From an uncultured Anaerovibrio sp. (lineage in GTDB: Bacteria; Bacillota; Negativicutes; Selenomonadales; Selenomonadaceae): 14,153 bases of DNA. The notes under the pieces are model-generated. The model did no database searches and had not been told where the DNA came from. It saw only the letters and a list, made by a program, of their open reading frames with translations. The stretch lies in contig CAAGDY010000011.1 in NCBI GenBank assembly GCA_900768695.1, forward strand, positions 1 to 14,153, in the 5' to 3' direction. Positions 1 through 6,519 of this stretch are shown here, piece after piece. Numbering within the stretch: the first letter of the stretch is position 1; each line of letters begins with the position of its first letter. Made by a program: the position numbers and the translations under genes.

Positions 1-1006
1 AAAGGCACATCAGGAGGTCAATCAGGCTATCCTTCTGGTACCTGTCCATAGCCTGGGGCCTTTCTCCGGCCGCCACTGCATCCACAGCAAAGCTGGCAGA
101 AGCCTCCGTACTGCCATAGACGCCCAGAAACTCCTGCCGCGCCTCATCGGCGTCCCTCTGCAGTTCCTCCTGGGATAAATTGCAGAAAAATACCGCCTCT
201 GCCGCACTTGGAATCACATTTTTCGCCCTGCCGCCATTCAGGCTGACCAGCTCAAAGGCCATTCCCTTTCTCCGCCAGCTGTTCAGGCAGGCGGCTACAG
301 CCTTGATGGCGTTGCCGCCGCCACAGTTGATTTCCTCGCCAGAATGTCCGCCCTTCAGTCCGCTTACCTTTAGCCTGTACAGGCTCTGCAGTCCGCTACG
401 CATCGGACAGAAATTTTTTCTGAAGGTTATATCTCCACTGCCTGCACTACCTACCGTCAAAAGGTCCCAATCCTCGGAATCACAATTTATCAGGTACCCT
501 GCATCGGCAAAAACCTCTGGTGCCAGCTTTTCGGCTCCGGTCATGCCACATTCCTCATCCACGGTAATTACAGCACGCAACGGCCCATGGCTGGCAAGCT
601 TCTTCATGATATACACGATAATAGCTATGCCCATGCCATCGTCGGCCCCCAGGCTGGTACCGTCAGCGCGCAGGAGATTGCCCTCCCGCACCAGCCTGAT
701 GGCATCTGTCAGCGGGTTGAACTCCACTCCCTCTGCCGCCACGCAGACCATGTCCATGTGCGCCTGCAGAATAGTCAGCGGCCTTCCGGCACAGCCTGCC
801 GTTGCTTCCATATCCGCAATGATATTATTTACGCCATCCTGCACCACATGACAGCCCATATCAGAAAACAGCCTGTAAAGATAATCGCTGACTGCCTTTT
901 CATGCCCCGACGGACGCGGAATCTCCGCCAGCCTGGCAAACTCAGCCAGAACCCCCTCGACAATATCCTCGTTCTTTATTTCATCTATGCTATTCATATT
1001 AGTCAT
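1..1006 (-). CDS. pepD: Xaa-His (aminoacyl-histidine) dipeptidase, M20C family, 3' end cut by window edge
   Basis: Cytosolic metallopeptidase that hydrolyses dipeptides such as Xaa-His. About 335 codons are visible; the family is usually near 480-490 residues, so the C-terminus with the last metal-binding His lies beyond the left edge. Visible M20 residues: QAHMDMV (H83, D85), LGADDGMG (bridging Asp D122), DEECGMTGA (catalytic E151, metal E152), NCDSED (D176), and GLKGGHSG with H221 in the lid/dimerisation domain. The order and spacing match E. coli PepD closely (family knowledge). I chose ATG at 1006 because GGAGGAGGG (1008-1016) sits directly upstream; an in-frame ATG at 997 is the alternative. 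The start overlaps the end of the rluA-family gene by 8 bp (999-1006), so translation is probably coupled and the two genes share the promoter near 1995. No key residue is missing in the visible part. Confidence 0.93.
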   Translation of the reverse strand, partial: MTNMNSIDEIKNEDIVEGVLAEFARLAEIPRPSGHEKAVSDYLYRLFSDMGCHVVQDGVNNIIADMEATAGCAGRPLTILQAHMDMVCVAAEGVEFNPLTDAIRLVREGNLLRADGTSLGADDGMGIAIIVYIMKKLASHGPLRAVITVDEECGMTGAEKLAPEVFADAGYLINCDSEDWDLLTVGSAGSGDITFRKNFCPMRSGLQSLYRLKVSGLKGGHSGEEINCGGGNAIKAVAACLNSWRRKGMAFELVSLNGGRAKNVIPSAAEAVFFCNLSQEELQRDADEARQEFLGVYGSTEASASFAVDAVAAGERPQAMDRYQKDSLIDLLMCL

Positions 1007-1958
1007 GCCCTCCTCCATCACATACCGTTATTCCATCAAGCTCCAGCAGCTTCTGCATATCCGGGGGATACGGTGCCTTGACGGTAATTTTTTCTCCGGT
1101 AACAGGATGCAGAAACTCCAGCTCCGCCCCGTGCAAGGCCTGACGGCCGATATCCCTGCTGCGGCTGCCATACATCCTATCTCCTGCTACTGGATATCCG
1201 GCATGCGCCAGATGCACACGTATCTGATGGGTACGCCCTGTTTCAAGCGTCAGGGACAGCAGGCTGCAGTTCCTTCCCCTTCCAAGCACCTCAAAATGAG
1301 TAACGGCCCTTTTGCCGCCCTCCATCACCTGACGGCGGTTCGGCTGCAGGACATTCCGGACAATAGGCAGGTCAATCACGCCCTCCGGAAATTTTTCCTG
1401 CAGGTAACCTGCATCACCGCAGACAACAGCCGCATATCTCCGATGCAGCTGTCCCGCCGCCAGCATGGCCTCCAGCCTTGACTGAACCTCCGGCGTCCTG
1501 GCAAACAGCACACAGCCAGTAGTATCCCTGTCCAGACGGTGCAAAGCCCTGACAGTCACCACCCTGCCCTGCTGCCGGAAATAATTCGCCAGATAATTGG
1601 CCAGGGTGCCGGATTTGGTCTGCCCGGCAGGATGTACCAGCACTCCTGCCGGCTTGTTCAGCACAATTACCTCGTTATCCTCATAGAGTACATCCACAGT
1701 CCCTTCCTCCGGCACCGCGCCATAGCCGGTATCCTTGAACTGGCGGATTGCCACCATGTCACCAGCCTTCAACAGCCTTTTCGTATGGGCACTGCTGCCG
1801 TTCACATATACTCCCTTGCTAAAAAACAGCTTCTGCCGCTGACGGGCCGATACGGACATAACCTCCTTCAGATACCGCTCAAGCGTCATGCCTGCATACC
1901 GCTCTGCTACAATGTACTTTTTCAGGCTGGAATTCCTTTCCTTGCGCTTATTATTCAT
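999..1958 (-). CDS. RluA-family 23S rRNA/tRNA pseudouridine synthase with N-terminal S4 domain
   Basis: 319-residue enzyme that isomerises uridine to pseudouridine in structured RNA, acting in the cytoplasm. An S4 RNA-binding domain (about residues 22-72, containing TLERYLKEV and GVYVNG) precedes the catalytic domain. The catalytic motif HRLDRDTTG places the nucleophilic Asp near residue 143. The GRTHQIRVHLAHAGYPVAGD block near residue 240 is the other RluA signature. The exact target (RluD-like versus another family member) cannot be told from sequence, so no symbol is given. The reading frame stays open to 2012, but ATG at 1958 is preferred: GGAGG (1965-1969) lies 6 nt upstream, and the perfect extended -10 at 1992-2000 puts the transcript start near 1985, excluding the longest start and leaving the ATG at 1982 almost leaderless. 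It is the first gene of a two-gene unit with pepD. Confidence 0.92.
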   Translation of the reverse strand: MNNKRKERNSSLKKYIVAERYAGMTLERYLKEVMSVSARQRQKLFFSKGVYVNGSSAHTKRLLKAGDMVAIRQFKDTGYGAVPEEGTVDVLYEDNEVIVLNKPAGVLVHPAGQTKSGTLANYLANYFRQQGRVVTVRALHRLDRDTTGCVLFARTPEVQSRLEAMLAAGQLHRRYAAVVCGDAGYLQEKFPEGVIDLPIVRNVLQPNRRQVMEGGKRAVTHFEVLGRGRNCSLLSLTLETGRTHQIRVHLAHAGYPVAGDRMYGSRSRDIGRQALHGAELEFLHPVTGEKITVKAPYPPDMQKLLELDGITVCDGGGHD

Positions 1959-1991
1959 AGACAACCTCCGCAATTTTTTCATCACTGCCCT

Positions 1992-2000
1992 ATTATAGCA
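1992..2000 (-). promoter_or_regulatory. Extended -10 promoter of the rluA-pepD unit
   Basis: On the minus strand TGCTATAAT is a perfect extended -10 (TGn plus TATAAT at 1992-1997). The -35 region 17-18 nt upstream (GAAGCC/TGAAGC, about 2015-2021) is weak, as is usual when the TGn is present. The predicted transcript start near 1985 gives a leader of about 27 nt ending in GGAGG before the ATG at 1958. Confidence 0.7.
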
Positions 2001-2093
2001 CAAACAACACACAAGGCTTCACTTCTTTTTGCCGCTTTTGTGCAAAAGCTCTTCTGCCAGCATTCCATGAGCCTTATTTATAATGTGCCAACA

Positions 2094-2123
2094 AAAAATC
2101 CCCCGCTCAAGCGGGAGATTTTT
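2094..2123 (-). terminator. Intrinsic terminator after the DUF362 gene
   Basis: A 13-bp stem with a TTGA loop on the minus strand: CCCGC pairs with GCGGG (2102-2106 with 2111-2115), extended by one G-T wobble and an A/T base. A run of T residues follows in the minus-strand direction (2093-2098 read as T). It lies about 57 bp past the DUF362 stop. The plus-strand reading also ends in a T-rich tract, but no plus-strand gene is nearby to use it. Confidence 0.85.
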
Positions 2124-2179
2124 AATTTTATCTTCACCAGATATGCTTTATTTTTCAGAAATGTCTTTACACAATCAGC

Positions 2180-3304
2180 CTACTTCAAGGTAATCAGCTC
2201 ATACTCCCGCGTACCCATGCCAATCTTCTCGGCATGCTCCAGGGTTTCCCTCCAATGTACATTTGGATTGCTGTCCATAAAGTGGTCATGATGATGATGC
2301 CAATCCGACTGGGCGAGATTGTCACCCAGCTGGGAATTTCTGACCGGCTCTGCCTGCTGGCACAAATCAACACAAGCCTGGTCGAGAGCAACAGCGTCAA
2401 AAGAAGCCGCCATGCCGATATTTGGCAGAATCGCCGCATCGTTTTCCCCGTGACAATCACAGTTCGGAGAAATATCCATCATCATGTTGATATGGAAGCA
2501 CGGCCTGTCCTGAACGACAGCCTGTGCATACTCCGCCATTTTCTTATCCAGAAGGTCCCCGGCATCCCACTGCTCATTACGGATGGCATCAAAGCCGCAG
2601 GCACCTATGCACCGGCCACAGCCCTTGCAGATGTCCTTGTCAATGACGGCCTTGTTATTCACATAGGTAATGGCATCAGAGCCACATTCCTTGGCACAGC
2701 GACGGCATCCGCGGCATTTTTCCTCATTCACCGCCACCTTGCCGGAGGAATGCTGCTCCATCTTGCCGGCACGGCTGCCACAGCCCATGCCGATATTCTT
2801 GATAGCGCCGCCAAAGCCCGTCATTTCATGCCCCTTGAAATGCGCCAGACTGATGAAGATATCCGCATCCATTACGGCACGGCCAATCTTGGCAGTCTTG
2901 CAGATTTCGCCATTCTTTACAGGCACCTCAATGTCATCCGTTCCCTTCAAGCCATCGCCGATGATAATCTGACAGCCGGTGGAAATGCTGTTAAAGCCGT
3001 TAATATTGGCACACTCAATATGCTCAAGAGCATTCTTGCGGCTTCCAGGATACAGGGTGTTGCAATCCGTCAAAAAAGGCAGTCCCCCTTGCTCCTTGAC
3101 CAAATCCGCCACAGCCTTCGCGTAATTCGGACGCAGAAAGGACAGGTTGCCCAGCTCGCCAAAGTGCATTTTGATAGCCACAAACTTTTTATCAAAGTCA
3201 ATATTCCTGATTCCGGCGGCAATGCACAATCTCTGCAGCTTGACAGTCCAGCTGGTGCCTACCGATGTCCTGAAATCTGTAAAATAAACCTTTGCCTTTT
3301 CCAT
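2180..3304 (-). CDS. DUF362 domain protein with two [4Fe-4S] ferredoxin clusters
   Basis: 374 residues. DUF362 proteins are widespread in anaerobes and their reaction is unknown; a redox role is inferred from the clusters. An N-terminal DUF362 domain (about 1-180, with KMHFGELGN and a Gly-rich FKGHEMTGFGGAIKN stretch) is followed by two classical CxxCxxCxxxC motifs. The first is C197, C200, C203, C207; the second is C226, C229, C232, C236. A C-terminal domain follows, with NCDCHGEND and a run of four His near 336-339 (WHHHHDHF). There is no signal peptide or membrane helix, so it should be cytoplasmic. ATG at 3304 is chosen over the upstream one at 3331 because GGGAGGAG lies at the right distance, about 8 nt. 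It is monocistronic, with a promoter at 3343-3371 and a terminator at 2094-2123. Confidence 0.88.
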   Translation of the reverse strand: MEKAKVYFTDFRTSVGTSWTVKLQRLCIAAGIRNIDFDKKFVAIKMHFGELGNLSFLRPNYAKAVADLVKEQGGLPFLTDCNTLYPGSRKNALEHIECANINGFNSISTGCQIIIGDGLKGTDDIEVPVKNGEICKTAKIGRAVMDADIFISLAHFKGHEMTGFGGAIKNIGMGCGSRAGKMEQHSSGKVAVNEEKCRGCRRCAKECGSDAITYVNNKAVIDKDICKGCGRCIGACGFDAIRNEQWDAGDLLDKKMAEYAQAVVQDRPCFHINMMMDISPNCDCHGENDAAILPNIGMAASFDAVALDQACVDLCQQAEPVRNSQLGDNLAQSDWHHHHDHFMDSNPNVHWRETLEHAEKIGMGTREYELITLK

Positions 3305-3342
3305 AAAGAACTCCTCCCTGTAAATACACAAAACACGTCTAT

Positions 3343-3371
3343 ATTATCCCTCAAACCATTCCGCAGGTCAA
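3343..3371 (-). promoter_or_regulatory. Sigma-A promoter of the DUF362 gene
   Basis: On the minus strand TTGACC (3366-3371) and GATAAT (3343-3348) are separated by exactly 17 bp, each one mismatch from consensus. The expected start is about 30 nt upstream of the chosen ATG at 3304. This is the best two-box promoter in the window. Confidence 0.8.
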
Positions 3372-3400
3372 GAAATAACCTGCCTACAGACCATGAAAAT

Positions 3401-3471
3401 CCTCTTATCTGTCTATCACTTTATCTGTTATCAATTTATCAATTCATCAGTTCATCCGTTTATCAGTTCAT
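3401..3471. repeat. Nine-unit degenerate 8-bp tandem repeat at the recD2 3' end
   Basis: Read on the minus strand, the array is nine consecutive units close to ATRAAYTG: ATGAACTG, ATAAACGG, ATGAACTG, ATGAATTG, ATAAATTG, ATAACAG (7 bp), ATAAAGTG, ATAGACAG, ATAAGAGG. The first unit holds the last two sense codons of recD2 and its TGA stop (3463-3465); the rest is noncoding. Every unit puts ATGA, ATAA or ATAG in some frame, so all frames are closed. Two similar units (TTATTTAT, CAATTTAT on the plus strand) occur near 5669-5684, just upstream of recD2. Confidence 0.85.
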
Positions 3472-5652
3472 AAGCCTCTCCCTCAGCCTGGTGTTGCGCC
3501 TGGTGACGGTAACGTTGCGCACGGCATAGGCCAGCGCCTTTTTACTGCCAATAAGCACCAGCACCTTTTTGGCCCTGGTGATGCCCGTATACAAAAGATT
3601 TCTCTGCAGCATGACAAAATGCGTCATCAGCATAGGCATGACCACAATAGGATACTCGCTCCCCTGCGCCTTGTGGATGGTTGTCGCATAGGCATGTACC
3701 AGCTCGTCCAGCTCCGACACATCATAATCAATCCCCCTGCCGTCAAAGGTAACCTGCAGGGTGCGCCCCTGCACATCAATAGCTGTAATCCGGCCAATAT
3801 CGCCGTTAAACACTTCCTTGTCGTAGTTGTTCTTTATCTGCATTACCCTGTCATACAGCCTGAACACAAAGCCGCCCCGCCTTAGCCCCTCTCCGTCAGG
3901 ATTCAGCGCCGCCTGCAGGGTCTGGTTCAGATTGGTGCTTCCCAGAATACCGCGTTGCATGGGGGTCAGCACCTGCACCTCCGAGGGCCTGCTGCCATAG
4001 TATTTGGGCAGCTTTTTGCTGACCAGCGCTACGATTTCCTGTACGGCCTCCTCCGGGTTCTCATTTTCTATAAAGAAAAAATCCGTATTCCGGCCATTGG
4101 ATATATCCGGAAATTCGCCTTTATTTATCCTGTGGGCATTGGTAATTATCCTGCTCTGCTGTGCCTGCCGGAAAATTCTGGTCAGGCGTATCACAGGAAA
4201 ACGGCCGCTATCGATAATATCGCGCAGTACATTGCCGGCCCCCACCGATGGCAGCTGGTCTATGTCACCTACCAGCACCAGCCGCATACTGCACGGCAGG
4301 GCCTTCAGCAACGAGTTCATCAGTATAATGTCTATCATTGAACATTCATCCACAATCAGCACATCACCCTCCAGCGGGTTTTCCTCGTTGCGCTGATACC
4401 CCTCCGGCGGCTTGCACTCCAGCAGGCGGTGAATGGTTCTGGCAGGCATCCCGGTTGCCTCCGACATGCGCTTTGCCGCCCGGCCTGTAGGCGCAGCCAG
4501 CAAAATCTGCATGCCCATCTGGCCATAAGCGGCAATTATCCCCTGCACGGTAGTGGTCTTGCCGGTGCCCGGCCCGCCCGTCAGCACCATCACCTTTGAA
4601 CGCACTGTTTCCTGTATGGCCAGGGCCTGAATCTCATCATACTGAATCCCCAGCTTCCTTTCCAGCGCCCCTATATCTGCCTGACCTTCTATCCCCAGTG
4701 CCTCAAATACACTGCCGCTTGCCAGCCGCCTGCCGGATGTCACATTTTCTGCCATCCCTCCTGCACCGGCAGACGGCTCTGACAGCTGTATCAGCTTGCT
4801 CGCCGTGCCCTTTTCGGCATAGTTAAATGCAGGGAGAAATATGGCATCCTCCTCCAGTATCAGCTCTTCGCCCGCCAGCATGTTGTCCAGCGTCATCTGG
4901 ATATGTGCTAGATCCGTTTCCAAAAGCTCCACGGCCTTGTTCACCAGCTGCTCCCTCCCTGCATACACATGGCCCTCATCAGCCAGGGCGGAAAGCGTAT
5001 ACATAATGCCGCTTCTCAGCCGCACGAAGCTGTCCTTGCCAAATCCCAGCTTTTCTGCAACGGTATCAGCAGTCCTGAAGCCTATGCCCCAGATATCATC
5101 TGCCAGACGAAAAGGATTTTCCCTTACCCTGTCAATGGCTTCATTGCCGTATTCCTTGTAGATTTTGGCTGCATAGGCCGTGCTGACGCCGTTGGACTGC
5201 AGAAACAGCATGATGTTTTTGACTTCCTTCTGCTTCTGCCAGCTTTCCTTAATCATGCGTATCCGCTTTTCGCCGATGCCCTCCACCTGGCGCAATCTGT
5301 CAATATCATCCTCAATGACCGTTATGGTTTCCGTGCCAAACAGCCGCACAATGCGCCTGGCAAACTTCGGCCCCACACCCTTAATCAACCCGCTCCCCAG
5401 ATATTTTTCGATGCCATAGACCGTGGCCGGCATGGTTTCCTCCCAGCTTTCCGCTACAAACTGGCGGCCATACCTGCTGTCCACCTTCCAGCTTCCTTCT
5501 ATCAGAAGCACCGACCCCACGCTGGCATCCAGCAGATTGCCCACCACTGCCACCAGCTCGGTATAATCCTTCACCCTGACCTTCAGAACCGTGTAGCCGG
5601 TTTCCGGGCTCTGATATGTAATTCTCTCTACCACGCAACGAAGCCTTGCCAT
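3463..5652 (-). CDS. recD2: ATP-dependent RecD2-type DNA helicase (SF1B)
   Basis: 729 residues, the usual RecD2 length (about 715-800). It is a 5'-3' DNA helicase of repair and replication-fork maintenance that works without RecBC (family knowledge). The N-terminal OB-like region (1-75) is followed by a helix-hairpin-helix region (about 85-205). The helicase core starts with Walker A GGPGTGKTT (359-367). It continues with APTGRAAKRM (387-396), Walker B/DE box VDECSMID (434-441), LVGDIDQLPSVGAG (460-473), the SH3-like region, HAYATTIHKAQGSE (653-666) and LLYTGITRAKK (687-697). All motifs look intact. The stretch around 282-325 between the N-terminal and helicase regions is Ala/Gly/Ser-rich and may be a flexible linker. 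The start at 5652 is supported by AGGTG about 8 nt upstream. Neither neighbour is in the same transcription unit by spacing. No hairpin terminator is visible downstream, only the octamer array. Confidence 0.95.
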   Translation of the reverse strand: MARLRCVVERITYQSPETGYTVLKVRVKDYTELVAVVGNLLDASVGSVLLIEGSWKVDSRYGRQFVAESWEETMPATVYGIEKYLGSGLIKGVGPKFARRIVRLFGTETITVIEDDIDRLRQVEGIGEKRIRMIKESWQKQKEVKNIMLFLQSNGVSTAYAAKIYKEYGNEAIDRVRENPFRLADDIWGIGFRTADTVAEKLGFGKDSFVRLRSGIMYTLSALADEGHVYAGREQLVNKAVELLETDLAHIQMTLDNMLAGEELILEEDAIFLPAFNYAEKGTASKLIQLSEPSAGAGGMAENVTSGRRLASGSVFEALGIEGQADIGALERKLGIQYDEIQALAIQETVRSKVMVLTGGPGTGKTTTVQGIIAAYGQMGMQILLAAPTGRAAKRMSEATGMPARTIHRLLECKPPEGYQRNEENPLEGDVLIVDECSMIDIILMNSLLKALPCSMRLVLVGDIDQLPSVGAGNVLRDIIDSGRFPVIRLTRIFRQAQQSRIITNAHRINKGEFPDISNGRNTDFFFIENENPEEAVQEIVALVSKKLPKYYGSRPSEVQVLTPMQRGILGSTNLNQTLQAALNPDGEGLRRGGFVFRLYDRVMQIKNNYDKEVFNGDIGRITAIDVQGRTLQVTFDGRGIDYDVSELDELVHAYATTIHKAQGSEYPIVVMPMLMTHFVMLQRNLLYTGITRAKKVLVLIGSKKALAYAVRNVTVTRRNTRLRERLMN

Positions 5653-5721
5653 AGCGTCACACCTGCTTATTTATCAATTTATGCTCAATGGATATATTCA
5701 TTCCACGTCAGATATATTTAT

Positions 5722-5750
5722 ATTTTAGCACAGAAAAGGCAAAATGAAAA
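5722..5750 (-). promoter_or_regulatory. Candidate promoter of recD2
   Basis: On the minus strand TTTTCA (5745-5750), 17 bp, then TAAAAT (5722-5727) preceded by TGC (extended -10). The leader to the ATG at 5652 would be about 60 nt and AT-rich. The -35 is weak; confidence rests on the extended -10 and exact spacing. Confidence 0.55.
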
Positions 5751-5794
5751 AAGCGGCAGCTTTGTAGCAATAAAAACCGGAAAAAGCCGTAGTA

Positions 5795-5823
5795 TTTTCA
5801 TCTGGCTATAAATCTGGTATTAT
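5795..5823 (+). promoter_or_regulatory. Candidate promoter of the ECF-S/MocR unit
   Basis: Plus strand TTTTCA (5795-5800), 17 bp, TATTAT (5818-5823) preceded by TGG, an extended -10. It would give a leader of about 170 nt. A second copy of the same element (TCTGATATTAT, 5860-5870) also contains TGnTATTAT, with TTGACT at 5838-5843 but too far away (21 bp), so a second start is possible. The -10 overlaps the ATCTGGTAT repeat, which suits repression or activation by a factor binding there. Confidence 0.4.
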
Positions 5824-5968
5824 ATTATTATTGCAAATTGACTATTTCTATATGCTCAATCTGATATTATACTATACAGCATATCAGCACAATCTGGCAT
5901 ATTGCACCGCATGGCACCATAGTTCATATAGTGCTGTGCCAGATTATGCCGTGCCTTGTGCAGATTGT
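5800..5968 (+). promoter_or_regulatory. Repeat-rich, foldable leader/operator region upstream of ECF-S/MocR
   Basis: This fills most of the 345-bp gene-free stretch between recD2 and the ECF gene. Core ATCTGGYAT-like elements occur forward at 5800 (ATCTGGCTAT), 5812 (ATCTGGTATT), 5859 (ATCTGATATT) and 5892 (ATCTGGCATA), and inverted at 5937-5944 (TGCCAGAT) and 5959-5965 (TGCAGAT). CTGATAT (5861-5867) and ATATCAG (5881-5887) form a perfect 7-bp inverted repeat. AATCTGGCA (5891-5899) is perfectly complementary to TGCCAGATT (5937-5945). Nested within that pair is GCACCATA/TATAGTGC (5914-5921 with 5927-5934, one mismatch). ACAATCTG (5889-5896) can instead pair with CAGATTGT (5961-5968), followed by a T-rich tract. 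It may be a protein operator, an RNA switch, or both. I recognise no known riboswitch class. Confidence 0.6.
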
Positions 5969-5997
5969 CATATTTTATTTACTAGGAGTGTGTTATC

Positions 5998-6495
5998 ATG
6001 AAATTTACCGTCAAGGAAATCTGTCTTACTGCTTTATTTACCGCCTTGGTCTTTGTCATGACCTTTGTGCCGAAAATCCCTATCCCCCTTGGCTATGCCC
6101 ATCTCGGCAATGCCGCAGTCTTTCTCGGTGTTATACTTATCGGCAGGCGCAATGGCGCCATCGCCGGCTCCATCGGCTCCGGTCTGGCTGACCTGATTGG
6201 CGGCTTTGCCATCTGGATTGTGCCTACCCTGATTATCAAATACATCATGGCCATGATTTTTGCCTACGCAGGCGGCCAGAAACAGCCGGGCAGTTTTTCC
6301 ATCAGCCGCCAGAGCATCCTGGGGCTTGTTCTCGCCTGCCTCTGGATGGTGGCTTCCTACACCCTGTCCGGTGCTTTCCTGTACGACAGCCTTGAAGCAG
6401 GACTTGCCTCTACACCGGGACTGGCCATGGAGGGCCTTTTAAATGCAGTAGTATTCCTGATTCTGGCCAAGCCTCTGCAAAAAATACGCCTTTAA
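5998..6495 (+). CDS. ECF transporter S-component (PF07155/COG4720-like), possibly for vitamin B6
   Basis: 165-residue hydrophobic membrane protein, the substrate-binding subunit of an energy-coupling factor vitamin importer. It would work with the shared EcfA/A'/T module, which is not encoded here. About five to six membrane segments are visible, the first at residues 7-25. The conserved stretch around residues 33-75 (YAHLGNAAVFLG, GAIAGSIGSGLADLIGG, then a VPTLIIKYIMAM helix) is typical of the PF07155 S-component family. Members are assigned to different substrates, including pyridoxine and hydroxymethylpyrimidine. Substrate here is inferred: the next gene, 24 bp downstream, is a MocR regulator, and PdxR-type MocR proteins often sit beside pyridoxine transporters. 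AGGAG (5984-5988) lies 9 nt before the ATG. A long repeat-rich leader precedes it, so expression is likely controlled. A hydroxymethylpyrimidine or riboflavin-like substrate cannot be excluded. Confidence 0.85.
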   Translation: MKFTVKEICLTALFTALVFVMTFVPKIPIPLGYAHLGNAAVFLGVILIGRRNGAIAGSIGSGLADLIGGFAIWIVPTLIIKYIMAMIFAYAGGQKQPGSFSISRQSILGLVLACLWMVASYTLSGAFLYDSLEAGLASTPGLAMEGLLNAVVFLILAKPLQKIRL

Positions 6496-6519
6496 AAGTG
6501 ACCATAGGGAGATATAGCC

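Noticed and set aside
2034..2049. Small perfect hairpin GCTTTT/AAAAGC
   Set aside because: Six base pairs with no T-run in the useful direction; the terminator at 2094-2123 already serves the DUF362 gene.
1982..2068. 28-codon minus-strand ORF upstream of the rluA-family gene, with its TGA overlapping an ATG
   Set aside because: It has no good ribosome site, and the extended -10 of the rluA promoter lies inside it, so the transcript would not contain it.
3401..3471. CRISPR-like array
   Set aside because: Units are 8 bp and directly abutting with no spacers; it is a simple tandem repeat and no cas gene is present.
2234..3529. 431-codon plus-strand reading frame opposite the DUF362 gene
   Set aside because: It is antisense to a clearly recognisable protein with cluster motifs, has no family resemblance, and its end simply reads the 8-bp array. 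A shadow frame.
5830..5997. Known riboswitch (TPP, FMN, preQ1, T-box) before the ECF gene
   Set aside because: I could not find the conserved core motifs of these classes; only the home-made repeats and stems are visible.
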